A stretch of DNA of 12,333 nucleotides from Synergistales bacterium (GTDB lineage: Bacteria; Synergistota; Synergistia; Synergistales; Thermovirgaceae). The stretch lies in the NCBI GenBank assembly GCA_018434645.1, contig JAHDOX010000103.1, positions 1 through 12,333 of the forward strand. The letters run 5' to 3'. Made by a program: the position numbers and the translations under genes. The notes beneath the pieces were generated by a model. The model worked only from the letters and a program-made list of their open reading frames with translations, had not been told where the DNA came from and searched no databases. Positions 1 to 6,946 of the stretch are shown here, in pieces (position 1 is the stretch's first letter; each line of letters begins with the position of its first letter).

Positions 1-1
1 A

Positions 2-79
2 CTTGCCGCCATTTTCGACGTTTCCTGGACCATCTATCCGCTTCCCGATGGTGGATCCGTAGCTTTTCCGAGGGCCTGA
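2..79 (+). CDS. Possible 3' end of a gene entering from the left
   Basis: An open plus-strand frame runs in from the window edge and stops at TGA 77-79. It would encode about 25 residues ending in PLPDGGSVAFPRA. Most codons end in C or T, as in the real genes of this window, and the frame would be convergent with feoB. The piece is too short to recognise any family. The alternative is plain intergenic sequence; a minus-strand ATG at 33 with only a weak ribosome binding site would be another possible gene edge. Confidence 0.25.
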   Translation, partial: LAAIFDVSWTIYPLPDGGSVAFPRA

Positions 80-90
80 CTCGCAGTCAG
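76..90. terminator. Short hairpin downstream of feoB
   Basis: CTGACT and AGTCAG form a perfect 6-bp stem around a CGC loop, just after the feoB stop codon and overlapping the stop of the possible convergent frame. No T-tract follows on either strand, so it is at best a weak terminator or an mRNA 3'-end structure. Confidence 0.25.
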
Positions 91-96
91 TTCCTG

Positions 97-1917
97 TCAT
101 CCAAGAAGAAGGAAAAGAGCGTTCAACGAGGCCCCGGCGGCAAGAGCCGTCAAAATCATGACGCCTACGCTGGCAAACATTTTCCTGAGGCCCAGTTCCT
201 TCCACAATACGATGAATGTGGCGATACAGGGGAAGGTCATGGCAAGCACCACAACGGCGATTACAAGCTGCGAAGCCTCGAGACCGAGGGGCAGGAGCAT
301 ACCGACTGCGACGTCTTTTCTGAGCAGCCCCAGCAGGATCGGCCCCACGGCTGTGGACGGGAGTCCGAGTACTGTCCGAAAGAACGGATCAAGCAATTGG
401 GAAAATATATCCATTATACCGAAAAGGTACAGCCCGTTGACAAAAAGAACCCCCAAGAGCACCAATGGTATGGCCTCAAAGATAAAGCCCTTGACCCGGA
501 ACCATAGCTTAAAGGCCAGCCCATTTAAAGAAGGTATCCTGTAAGGGGGAATCTCAACAACCAGCTCCGGACTGTAACCTGGAAGAAGGGAATGAAGTAT
601 TTTCCCGAGAATCACCCAGGCCATCAGCAACGTGCCATAGACCATGAGTACATATTTGCCCCCCAGCGTTCCCAGTGCTCCGAAAATCATTGCCTGCAAC
701 CCGGCGCAGGGGACGGCTACCGATATTAAGGTTGCCGCTATGAAACGTTCCCTTGGCGATTCCAGGACCCTGGTGGCCAGGATTCCGGGGACGTTGCAAC
801 CCAACCCGAGCAGGTTGGGTACGATGGCAAATCCGTGCAACCCTACCTTGTGCATGAGCGAGTCGAAAAGTACTGCGAGGCGGGGAAGGTAACCTGAATC
901 TTCCAGAAGGCTCAAAACAGCGTAAAAGGCCACCACGTAGGGCAAAACCATGACGATTGGGACGTAAAGTCCCGTTGTAAGCAGGCCGAAGCTTTGTTCG
1001 AAATCCAAAGACCCGTCGATGAGGGTGCCCAAAACCAGAGAGTGAATCAAACTGCCGGGGCCAAGTACCGTGGAGAGCCTGTTCAAAACCGGTAGCCATA
1101 AGGACTCGAAAACCGGGTCGAAGACGAGATTTATTGCCCCTTCTCCCAACCGGCGAATCACCATGAAGCTGGCCAATATAACTGTCGCGCCGATGACGGC
1201 TCCCCAGAAAGGGTGGACGCTTGCGTCCTCGAAACGATCTTTCAGCGAGTGATGCCTGTGTGTGACGGTCTGCACCTTGCCTATTATGTTCCCTATGGTC
1301 TTCCACCGGGTTTCGGGGTCCATTTCCAAAAAACTGCCTGGCTTGCTTTCGGGCAACCTGTTGACAAGTTCGCTTATACCGTGCCCGGAAACGGCTACCG
1401 TAGGAACAACGGGAACACCCAACTCTTTTTCCAGTGCTTCGATGTTGAGGTGAATTCCTTCGTGCCGTGCCTCGTCCACCATGTTCAGGGCGACAATCAC
1501 GTTGGCTCCTTTTTCTATTACCTGCAGGGCCAGGTAAAGATTGCGTTCCAGCGCACAGGCATCGATGGTCAGGATTACGATGTCGCTACCTTCTTCGATT
1601 ATCCGCTTTGCCACCATTTCGGCTTCATTTGTAGGGTCCAGCGTGTAAGCACCTGGAACGTCTATAAGTTGATAACACTCGTCGCCGTGACGGAACCGTC
1701 CCTGGATGAAGCTCACCGTTGTGCCAGGGTAGTTAGACGAAATCGCATGCACTCCCGTAAGTCGGCTGAAAAGGACACTCTTTCCCACATTGGGGTTTCC
1801 GACGAGGAGGATTTTTTTATTGCACTTGTCTTGGAGCCGGATCATGTCGGGTTGTGTTTTCATGCAGGAGTGACAGCTCCCGGCACCCGCCGTGCAGGAG
1901 GAACAGTAATTCTTCAT
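97..1917 (-). CDS. feoB: Ferrous iron transport protein B (FeoB)
   Basis: Inner-membrane Fe(II) transporter with a cytosolic G-protein domain; it imports ferrous iron under anoxic conditions. The 606-residue product has the GTPase motifs GNPNVGKS (G1), DVPGAY (G3) and NMVDE (G4), followed by a multi-spanning C-terminal half. That half carries the Gate-type segments GLGCNVPG and VPCAGLQAM and a late FPCIATF segment. The start ATG overlaps the feoA stop as ATGA, which indicates translational coupling, and no ribosome binding site precedes the next in-frame ATG (codon 19). The length is at the short end for FeoB. The N-terminus before the G domain is unusual: Cys5, Cys8, Cys15 and Cys18 form two CxxC pairs. 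No feoC-like gene is visible before the window edge. Confidence 0.95.
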   Translation of the reverse strand: MKNYCSSCTAGAGSCHSCMKTQPDMIRLQDKCNKKILLVGNPNVGKSVLFSRLTGVHAISSNYPGTTVSFIQGRFRHGDECYQLIDVPGAYTLDPTNEAEMVAKRIIEEGSDIVILTIDACALERNLYLALQVIEKGANVIVALNMVDEARHEGIHLNIEALEKELGVPVVPTVAVSGHGISELVNRLPESKPGSFLEMDPETRWKTIGNIIGKVQTVTHRHHSLKDRFEDASVHPFWGAVIGATVILASFMVIRRLGEGAINLVFDPVFESLWLPVLNRLSTVLGPGSLIHSLVLGTLIDGSLDFEQSFGLLTTGLYVPIVMVLPYVVAFYAVLSLLEDSGYLPRLAVLFDSLMHKVGLHGFAIVPNLLGLGCNVPGILATRVLESPRERFIAATLISVAVPCAGLQAMIFGALGTLGGKYVLMVYGTLLMAWVILGKILHSLLPGYSPELVVEIPPYRIPSLNGLAFKLWFRVKGFIFEAIPLVLLGVLFVNGLYLFGIMDIFSQLLDPFFRTVLGLPSTAVGPILLGLLRKDVAVGMLLPLGLEASQLVIAVVVLAMTFPCIATFIVLWKELGLRKMFASVGVMILTALAAGASLNALFLLLG

Positions 1918-2159
1918 GCCCGGACATCCGTTTCCAGGGGTTTGACGAGGATTTTCCCGGCGGCACCGTGGCCGATGGCTACGTGGCGTCCGTCTATATC
2001 GAGAATTATGGGGCCCCGAAATGGTATCCCCGACACCTTTTGGACTATTTTCCCGGTCCGGAGCCCGATTGCCTCAAGACGTCTTCCGCACATACCCGGC
2101 GGCATAGCCACGATTTCCGCCTTTTCTCCGCTTTTTAGCATATAAAGAGATGTTTTCAC
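1914..2159 (-). CDS. feoA: Ferrous iron transport protein A (FeoA)
   Basis: Small cytosolic SH3-fold partner of FeoB, thought to support or regulate Fe(II) uptake. The product is 81 residues, typical for the family, with the recognisable pattern MPPGMCGRRLEAIGLRTGK followed by RGPIILDIDGRHVAIGHGAAGKILV. It starts with GTG at 2159, preceded by a GAGGAGG ribosome binding site (2176-2170, 10 bases away). It is the first gene of feoAB and overlaps feoB by 4 bases. A sigma-70-type promoter lies about 70 bases upstream. No Fur box is visible there, unlike two other promoters in this window. Confidence 0.93.
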   Translation of the reverse strand: MKTSLYMLKSGEKAEIVAMPPGMCGRRLEAIGLRTGKIVQKVSGIPFRGPIILDIDGRHVAIGHGAAGKILVKPLETDVRA

Positions 2160-2226
2160 AGTAAAAGAGCCTCCTCGCCGGCAACGATTGTGTAAGGTCG
2201 AAAGTTAGCCTTTCCAAACTTTTAAA

Positions 2227-2255
2227 ACCATACCTGCCTTGCAGTGCCTTGTCAA
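2227..2255 (-). promoter_or_regulatory. Predicted feoAB promoter
   Basis: Reading leftwards, TTGACA (2255-2250) and TATGGT (2232-2227) are separated by 17 bases. The -35 is a perfect match and the -10 matches 4 of 6. The predicted start near 2220 leaves a leader of about 60 nt before the GTG of feoA. Confidence 0.6.
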
Positions 2256-2257
2256 GA

Positions 2258-2275
2258 CCCCTTATCAATAAGGGG
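2258..2275. promoter_or_regulatory. Palindrome abutting the feoAB -35 (possible operator)
   Basis: CCCCTTATCAATAAGGGG is a perfect inverted repeat: 8-bp arms around a CA centre. It begins 2 bases upstream of the -35 hexamer of the feoAB promoter. The 2-base centre is too tight for a good RNA hairpin and no T-tract follows, so a protein-binding site is more likely than a terminator. It shares TTATCA with Fur half-sites but is not a full Fur box. Confidence 0.45.
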
Positions 2276-2401
2276 GGTAGTTTTGATTTAAAACAGCCCT
2301 GAATTCATTTCCAAGGGGGGGACAGGCGGTTTTATCCGCATTACTCCAGGAATTTTGTTTCACTTTGTATCTTTCCTTGCCATAAAGGTGAAAAAAGCCC
2401 G

Positions 2402-2430
2402 TTGACATAAGTAGAGTCGAAGAATAGAAT
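2402..2430 (+). promoter_or_regulatory. Promoter of the DUF5320-NifX-Mrp module
   Basis: TTGACA (2402-2407), a 17-base spacer and TAGAAT (2425-2430): 6/6 and 5/6 matches to the sigma-70 consensus with ideal spacing. The predicted start (about 2437) falls inside the Fur box, the classic geometry for iron-dependent repression. Confidence 0.75.
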
Positions 2431-2435
2431 AATAA

Positions 2436-2450
2436 TGAAAATGATTATCA
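2436..2450. promoter_or_regulatory. Fur box over the transcription start
   Basis: TGAAAATGATTATCA matches the 7-1-7 Fur consensus TGATAATnATTATCA at 13 of 14 defined positions. It begins 5 bases after the -10 hexamer, so bound Fur-Fe(II) should block initiation. A Fur-family gene is encoded about 6 kb away in this window, and a second Fur box lies at 7490-7508. Confidence 0.8.
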
Positions 2451-2470
2451 ATAATAAAGGAGGGGAAATC

Positions 2471-2824
2471 ATGCCTCGTGGAGATCGTACAGGACCTGCA
2501 GGGTTCGGACAGATGACAGGCCGCAGGGCTGGTTACTGTGCAGGCTATACCGTTCCTGGTTATATGAATCCCTGGCCGTATGGCGGATTTGGCCGTGGAA
2601 GAGGATACGGAGCAGGATGGTGTGGTGGCGGCCACGGATGGCGCAACCGCTTTTACGCTCCGGGATATCCTGTTCCACCAATGCCGTATCCTTATCCTTA
2701 CGCAGGGGAGATGGCGCCGGATGAGGAGCGTGAATTTTTGAAACAGGAAGCGGAGGATCTTCGAAGCGAGCTCCGTAATATCGAGAAACGCCTTTCAGAG
2801 ATGGAAGAAAAAGACAGCGAGTAA
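2471..2824 (+). CDS. DUF5320 domain-containing small protein
   Basis: A 117-residue protein of unknown biochemical function. It starts with the DUF5320 hallmark MPRGDRTGPAGFGQMTGRRAGYCAGY, followed by a Gly/Tyr/Trp/Pro-rich middle, including a CGGGHGW segment and a PYPYPYAG stretch. It ends in an acidic amphipathic helix (about residues 85-115, EEREFLKQEAEDLRSEL region) likely to form a coiled coil. Start chosen at ATG 2471 because AAGGAGGGG (2457-2465) sits just before it; an in-frame ATG at 2435 would begin inside the promoter/Fur-box region. Proteins of this family often sit next to NifX/MTH1175-like and Mrp genes in anaerobes, as here. The upstream Fur box predicts induction under iron limitation. 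Confidence 0.85.
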   Translation: MPRGDRTGPAGFGQMTGRRAGYCAGYTVPGYMNPWPYGGFGRGRGYGAGWCGGGHGWRNRFYAPGYPVPPMPYPYPYAGEMAPDEEREFLKQEAEDLRSELRNIEKRLSEMEEKDSE

Positions 2825-2927
2825 TTAATTGTTCTGCATGTTTAAGATCATTCGGACAAAGTAAGTACTGTGGTTCGGGCAAGGTAGGCAGGGTGCGTGT
2901 GATTTCCAGTTAACACCTATTATTACG

Positions 2928-2970
2928 TCGGTGAGGGGGGGTGTTTGTTGATGTACCCTCACCGATTTTT
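2928..2970 (+). terminator. Intrinsic terminator after the DUF5320 gene
   Basis: A perfect 10-bp stem, TCGGTGAGGG (2928-2937) with CCCTCACCGA (2956-2965), has an 18-base loop and is followed directly by TTTTT (2966-2970). It lies about 100 bases after the DUF5320 stop and 64 bases before the next gene. No strong promoter is visible between it and the NifX-like gene, so it may terminate only part of the transcripts. Confidence 0.65.
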
Positions 2971-3034
2971 GTGGTTTGTTTTGTGCATTAGGAATAAAAT
3001 TCAATTGAGGGACATTTAAAAGAGGTGTTGGACT

Positions 3035-3355
3035 ATGCTCATAGCAATTCCCGCTGAAGGGGAGGACCTTTCGGCCCCGGTTTCCAGCAGGTTCGCGAGG
3101 GCTCCCTGGTTTCTTCTCGTAGACTCTGAAACGCTTGAGTTCGAAGCCATTTCGAACCCAGCGATTGAGGCTTCCCATGGGGCGGGGTCGTTGGCGGTTC
3201 AGGAACTCGCCCGCCGCGGCGTGTCCGCCGTGTTCGCTCCCCGCGTTGGGCCAAAGGCCGCAGAGGCACTTTCAGCTGCAGGAATGGCTGTTTACGAGGT
3301 GGCCGATTGCACTTGCTCGGAAGCGCTTGCATATTATAAAGAAGGCAAACTTTAA
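3035..3355 (+). CDS. NifX/MTH1175-like (Fe-Mo cofactor-binding-domain) protein
   Basis: A 106-residue single-domain protein of the dinitrogenase iron-molybdenum cofactor family (NifX/NifB-C-terminal/MTH1175 fold). These small cytosolic proteins bind metal clusters; the ORP of Desulfovibrio gigas, a family member, carries a Mo-Cu-S cluster. Visible signs are the opening MLIAIPAEGEDLSAPVSSRF, the central AVFAPRVGPKAAEAL (the usual place of a GxGPKA-like loop) and a late DCTC motif (residues 91-94). The ribosome binding site is AGAGGTG at 3021-3027. It is 28 bases upstream of the Mrp ATPase gene and almost certainly cotranscribed with it. In Desulfovibrio the equivalent domain is fused to the Mrp ATPase, whereas here the two are separate. 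No nitrogenase genes are present, so a role in nitrogen fixation is not implied. Confidence 0.8.
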   Translation: MLIAIPAEGEDLSAPVSSRFARAPWFLLVDSETLEFEAISNPAIEASHGAGSLAVQELARRGVSAVFAPRVGPKAAEALSAAGMAVYEVADCTCSEALAYYKEGKL

Positions 3356-3383
3356 ATGATATCGTAGGAGAGGTAGCGTAATC

Positions 3384-4241
3384 ATGGCCGAAAAATTTTC
3401 AAGCAGTTGCAACAAAGACAGTGGACGGCAGGAGACCGGATCTGCCGTGAATTCAGGTATGCCAAAGAAAACAAAGAGAAACATCAGGCACCTAATCGCC
3501 GTAGGGAGTGGTAAGGGAGGGGTGGGGAAAAGCACCGTTTCAGCCCTTCTTGCGGTCGGGCTTGCGAAAAAGGGCTTGAAAGTCGGTGTCCTTGACGCCG
3601 ACATAACCGGACCATCCATTCCGAAGCTTCTGGGCCTTCGTGAAGTCCCCTTCAGTGCCGACTCCGGTGTGGTGCCACCGAAGACAGGGTGGCTCGGAAT
3701 ACGCGTCATGTCGATTAACCTGATGCTCGATGACCCCACGAAACCCGTTGTCTGGCGCGGACCACTTATAGGAAACGTTCTCAGGCAATTTTGGGAAGAG
3801 GTAAACTGGGGTGATACGGAATACCTGGTCATAGACCTTCCGCCGGGGACGGCAGATGCCGCCCTGACTGTCATGCAAACGATTGATCTGGATGGTCTGC
3901 TCGTCGTAACGGCTCCTCAGGGTCTTTCTGCGCTGGTGGTGAAAAAGATGATGCATATGGCGCAGATGCTGGATGTCCCGCTTTTGGGCCTGGTGGAGAA
4001 TATGGGATATGCTTTCTGTCCCGAGTGCGGAGCGAAATGGGAGCTTTTCGGCCCAAGTCACCTCAAGGAAATCTCGGACAAATGGAATGTGCCTGTTCTG
4101 GCCGAAATACCTGTGGACAAAGAGATTTCAATTCTTGGAGATGCCGGGCGCCTGGAGCATTATGTAAGGGACTCTGTTGCGGAAAATCTGGCTGAAGCCC
4201 TCATGGCACGTTTACCGGAGGAAGCAAAACAAAAGGGCTAA
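3384..4241 (+). CDS. Mrp/NBP35-family Fe-S carrier ATPase
   Basis: A cytosolic P-loop NTPase of the Mrp/ApbC/NBP35 group, thought to carry or transfer Fe-S clusters to apo-proteins. The 285-residue product shows a deviant Walker A SGKGGVGKST (residues 42-51), the switch DADITGPSIPKL (71-82), VWRGP, the Walker B-like YLVIDLPPGTADAAL, and the cluster-ligand ENMGYAFCPECG with Cys212 and Cys215. A Ser/Lys-rich N-terminal extension of about 35 residues carries one Cys. The start at 3384 has a GGAGAGG ribosome binding site. It is the last gene of the plus-strand module and ends 46 bases from the convergent HemB-like gene. Its neighbours suggest an MrpORP-like role, with the NifX-like protein as partner (inference). 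Confidence 0.92.
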   Translation: MAEKFSSSCNKDSGRQETGSAVNSGMPKKTKRNIRHLIAVGSGKGGVGKSTVSALLAVGLAKKGLKVGVLDADITGPSIPKLLGLREVPFSADSGVVPPKTGWLGIRVMSINLMLDDPTKPVVWRGPLIGNVLRQFWEEVNWGDTEYLVIDLPPGTADAALTVMQTIDLDGLLVVTAPQGLSALVVKKMMHMAQMLDVPLLGLVENMGYAFCPECGAKWELFGPSHLKEISDKWNVPVLAEIPVDKEISILGDAGRLEHYVRDSVAENLAEALMARLPEEAKQKG

Positions 4242-4262
4242 AAAAGTGAAAGGCAAAAGGCG

Positions 4263-4286
4263 GAAGACGATCAAGGCAGCGTCTTC
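4263..4286. terminator. Hairpin between convergent operons
   Basis: GAAGACG and CGTCTTC form a 7-bp stem with a 10-base loop, filling the gap between the Mrp stop (4241) and the HemB-like stop (4288). The flanks are A/T-rich but have no clean T-tract; CCTTTTGCCTTT follows on the minus strand. It is probably a bidirectional, imperfect terminator. Confidence 0.45.
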
Positions 4287-4287
4287 T

Positions 4288-5244
4288 TCAAAAATTTTCC
4301 CTGAGCCAACGGGCGACGCGTACCGCGTCGTAGGTGATGATCTTGTGTGATCCGGCTCGAAAAATAGAGCGGTGTAATTCCAGAAAGATCCTCCGCTCGT
4401 CGCAGATGTTCCTTTGAGCTGCCGATTTGACCATCATATACTCGCCGCTCACCATCCACCCTATCAAGGGGATGTTGAAATTCGAACGTAAGCGCGCAAG
4501 GATATCAAGGTAGGGCAAAGCCGGTTTGACGATGAGAGCAGAAGCTCCCTCCGTTAAATCGGCTTCCGCTTTTTCAAGGGCTGATTTTATATCGGTCGGT
4601 TCGATCTGTTCACTGGGCATGCCTTTTTCCGTGATTGACGTAGAAGCGTTGAAAGGTCCATACAAGGCCGAATCATATTTGGCACCGTAGCTCAAGATAT
4701 ACCTTTCCGCGAAGCCCGTTTCGTCCATAGTCTTTCTCAAAACGCGCACGAAACCCTTCTCAAGGAAAAGCGGAACAATGCCGTGTGCACCGGCTTCCAG
4801 GTGACTTGCAGCAATATCAAGAAAACGTCTGCGCGTTTTTTCTATATCTGGTTTGCCGGAATCATCGAGGCAGACGTTTAGGCCGTGACTGGAAGCATGG
4901 GAAAGGGATACGTGGGTGAAAAAAAGCGCTTCAGGCCAGGCGGAGGTCAAAAGCCTGAGGGCCGTTTGAACGGGCCCTTTTGGGTCGGAAGCAGGTGTGC
5001 CTTCATTGTCCTTCCCTTCTTCATAATGACCGAAAAGCAGAAAATCTCTTATGCCTGTTGAAAGGGCCCTCTCAACAGGTTCCTTCAACGCATCGGCCGA
5101 GAACAATTCTACCCCTTCAATGGCCTTCGAAGGGAGACAACGCTCTCTCCCCGGCAAAACAAAAAGCGGCATGACCAAATGCTCGGGGCCCAGGGAAGTG
5201 GAATTTACAGCTTTTATTCTTCCTTTCAAGGCAAAACACCTCAC
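4288..5244 (-). CDS. Divergent HemB (porphobilinogen synthase) homologue
   Basis: A 318-residue member of the delta-aminolevulinate dehydratase family, which normally joins two 5-aminolevulinates into porphobilinogen for tetrapyrroles. Conserved elements are MPLFVLPG (25-32), SDPKGPVQTALR (86-97), SYGAKYDSALYGPF with Lys189, IVKPALPYLDIL with Lys240, and VSGEYMMVKSAA. The lysines match the two Schiff-base lysines of the family. The metal-binding segment normally written DVCLxxYTSHGHCG is HVSLSHASSHGLNV here, so the metal-ligand cysteines and the Asp are gone. The SDMMDGR motif reads PLFLEKG, and the GDRxxYQ lid segment is missing. Canonical activity is therefore doubtful. It is the last gene of the four-gene operon: its GTG overlaps the upstream stop (GTGA). 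A TTG at 5229, preceded by GAGGTG, is a plausible alternative start. It could be a specialised synthase, a ligand-binding descendant or a poorly conserved true HemB. Confidence 0.8.
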   Translation of the reverse strand: MRCFALKGRIKAVNSTSLGPEHLVMPLFVLPGRERCLPSKAIEGVELFSADALKEPVERALSTGIRDFLLFGHYEEGKDNEGTPASDPKGPVQTALRLLTSAWPEALFFTHVSLSHASSHGLNVCLDDSGKPDIEKTRRRFLDIAASHLEAGAHGIVPLFLEKGFVRVLRKTMDETGFAERYILSYGAKYDSALYGPFNASTSITEKGMPSEQIEPTDIKSALEKAEADLTEGASALIVKPALPYLDILARLRSNFNIPLIGWMVSGEYMMVKSAAQRNICDERRIFLELHRSIFRAGSHKIITYDAVRVARWLRENF

Positions 5245-6101
5245 AGGAAAACATCAAGTTCCTTCCTGATCAATTTTATCTCTTCTTCCAGCTCGAGAAC
5301 AGGAATCCGGGTTTCAGCCACGGCGTCCACGACGGCACGCTTGAAGGGGATTTCGCCTATAATCTTCCAGTTTCCGGCCTTGGCTTCCTCTTTGAGTTTT
5401 TCCGTCATCCTAGGAGCCAGGTCGGCCTTGTTGATCACGAAGGCTGTCGGTATGCCAAAACGTGCAGTGACCTGCGAAAGGCGATCCACGTCATGGAAAG
5501 CGGCTCCGGAAGGTTCCGTTACGACTATGGCCAGGTCTGCGCCGGTCATTGCCGAGATGGCGGGGCATGCGATACCCGGAGGGCCGTCGGTCAAAATGAG
5601 GGGAATCCCCTTCTCGCGTGCTGTGCGTAGTGCCGATTCCCTGAGAAACTGGACGAGCTTTCCCGAGTTCTCGCCTCCGGGATTAAGTTTTGCGTGCCAC
5701 ATGGGGCCAAAATCTGTCAAACCTTCGTAAGATGTACCTTGGCGGGTATCCAGGAGAGATATGGCGCTTTCAGGGCATACTCTCCGGCATACGTCGCAGC
5801 CTTCGCAAAAAGAGGTGTTTACCACTGCCTTGCCCTCGGCCATTGTTATTGCATCAAACCGGCAAGCCCGGACGCAGGCGCTGCATCCAGCGCAAAGGGA
5901 AGGGTCGACTTTTGCCGTCTGCATGCCCCAGAAAGGTTTCTCTCCTAAAGGTTCGGGCTTCAGAAGTATCTCCAGATCGGGGGCGTCGACGTCGGCGTCG
6001 CATATGACGGTTTTGCCGAAAGAGGCAACCAGCAAGGAAGTCAGCGTCGTCTTCCCGGTTCCTCCCTTGCCGCTTATGACGACGATTTCATGAGGTTTCA
6101 T
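5241..6101 (-). CDS. MinD/ParA-family ATPase with inserted 2[4Fe-4S] ferredoxin motif (second copy)
   Basis: A 286-residue P-loop ATPase of the Mrp/MinD superfamily with a ferredoxin-type insert, often annotated as cobyrinic acid a,c-diamide synthase-like. Walker A is GKGGTGKTT (11-19) and the switch is DADVDAPDLEILL (35-47). CAGCSACVRAC (Cys70/73/76/80) and CEGCDVCRRVCP (Cys99/102/105/109) would bind two 4Fe-4S clusters. DGPPGIACP is the usual late motif. The closest known context is the pair of ferredoxin-ATPases encoded with the ORP complex of Desulfovibrio (DVU2103/DVU2104). Its start overlaps the preceding paralogue by 4 bases (ATGA), and its stop overlaps the HemB-like start. The two paralogues probably act together as a heterodimer or sequential pair (inference). 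Confidence 0.88.
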   Translation of the reverse strand: MKPHEIVVISGKGGTGKTTLTSLLVASFGKTVICDADVDAPDLEILLKPEPLGEKPFWGMQTAKVDPSLCAGCSACVRACRFDAITMAEGKAVVNTSFCEGCDVCRRVCPESAISLLDTRQGTSYEGLTDFGPMWHAKLNPGGENSGKLVQFLRESALRTAREKGIPLILTDGPPGIACPAISAMTGADLAIVVTEPSGAAFHDVDRLSQVTARFGIPTAFVINKADLAPRMTEKLKEEAKAGNWKIIGEIPFKRAVVDAVAETRIPVLELEEEIKLIRKELDVFL

Positions 6102-6946
6102 CTGTTCAGTGTGCTTTCGAAAAAATCCCAGATTTTGCCGAGCTCCATGGCCCAGAGCGAATCTGCCAGAGCAGGAGGCGTTCCTTCAGCGTAAGCTGCA
6201 GCGATTTTCCTCGAAAAAGGGAGCCTTGCAAGAACCGGAGCTCCATATTTAGCGGCTAGTCCGTCGATGTCTGCTGCGGCGAGATCGGAGCGGTTAACTA
6301 GAACCCCCACAGGTTTTCCCAGGTTTGTCACGGCCTGCAACGCAAGATCCAGGTCTGCTGCACCAAAAGGGGTAGGTTCCGTAACGAGCAAAACGGCATC
6401 GGCGTATCGCACGCCGGCGACCATGGGGCATGCGTTTCCAGGCGCACAGTCTATGACCTTGGGTACGTTTATGCCTTGAACGGTCTTTATGAGGCCCTCA
6501 ATTACAGGGACGGGGTTCGGCTTGCCTACATGCAGGCGTCCTTCATAGAGTTCTCCCTTGATTGTCTTGCAATGCCTTATTTCACCGATTGGCCTGTCGA
6601 TTTCCGATATGGCTCCAGTGGGGCAAACCATTGTACAAAGTCCGCAACCATGGCAAAGATCATTTACCTTCGGAGGGGTCTCCCCGAACATTGTCAGGGC
6701 ACCGAACTTGCAGGCTGAAACGCATTCCCCGCATCTTGTGCAGAGCCTTCTGTCGATTGCCGGTACCTTCAATGAAATAAGGGCGCTTTCCAAAGGTTCA
6801 GCTCCAAGAAGAACCCCGAGGTTCGGTTCCTCCACGTCGGCATCCACGGCAAGAATATCCGGTACAGAGACGGCAAGAGAAGCACTGACACTACTCTTGC
6901 CAGTTCCGCCCTTGCCGCTGGCCACAGCAATGGTCAGGGGGCTCAT
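6098..6946 (-). CDS. MinD/ParA-family ATPase with inserted 2[4Fe-4S] ferredoxin motif (first copy)
   Basis: A 282-residue paralogue of the following gene with the same architecture. It has Walker A GKGGTGKSS (11-19), DADVEEPNLGVLLG, two cluster motifs CTRCGECVSAC (Cys69/72/75/79) and CHGCGLCTMVCP (Cys98/101/104/108), and DCAPGNACP (Cys167, Cys173) in place of the partner's DGPPGIACP. The product should be a cytosolic ATPase coupling nucleotide hydrolysis to electron or cluster transfer. It follows the NifX-like gene with a 4-base ATGA overlap and overlaps the next ATPase in the same way. The Asp-Cys-Ala in place of Asp-Gly-Pro in the last motif is one difference between the paralogues that may mark a division of labour. 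Confidence 0.88.
   Translation of the reverse strand: MSPLTIAVASGKGGTGKSSVSASLAVSVPDILAVDADVEEPNLGVLLGAEPLESALISLKVPAIDRRLCTRCGECVSACKFGALTMFGETPPKVNDLCHGCGLCTMVCPTGAISEIDRPIGEIRHCKTIKGELYEGRLHVGKPNPVPVIEGLIKTVQGINVPKVIDCAPGNACPMVAGVRYADAVLLVTEPTPFGAADLDLALQAVTNLGKPVGVLVNRSDLAAADIDGLAAKYGAPVLARLPFSRKIAAAYAEGTPPALADSLWAMELGKIWDFFESTLNR

Larger units (their letters stand above)
2160..2470. other. Divergent intergenic region, feoA to DUF5320 gene
   Basis: This 311-base regulatory gap holds back-to-back promoters. The feoAB side has the promoter at 2227-2255 and the palindrome at 2258-2275. The other side has the TTGACA/TAGAAT promoter and the Fur box. The middle contains two G-runs (2272-2277 and 2315-2321) and a small GCGG/CCGC inverted repeat at 2326-2339 with a 6-base TTTTAT loop, to which no role can be assigned. 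No convincing small gene was seen. Confidence 0.7.

Noticed and set aside
554..1306. A 250-residue open frame inside feoB on the same strand, another frame
   Set aside because: It is Arg/Pro/Gly-rich with no recognisable motif and fully contained in the transmembrane part of feoB, so it is a shadow frame.
1213..2145. A 310-residue open frame on the plus strand, antisense to feoB and feoA
   Set aside because: It lies opposite two clearly recognised genes, shows no domain of its own, and is explained by the codon pattern of the minus-strand genes.
2435..2470. Upstream in-frame ATG for the DUF5320 gene
   Set aside because: It would start essentially at the transcription start inside the Fur box, while a strong ribosome binding site precedes ATG 2471, where the family's typical MPRGD begins.
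3540..4061. A 173-residue minus-strand frame antisense to the Mrp gene
   Set aside because: No motif; the opposite strand encodes a complete Mrp/NBP35 ATPase with all catalytic motifs.
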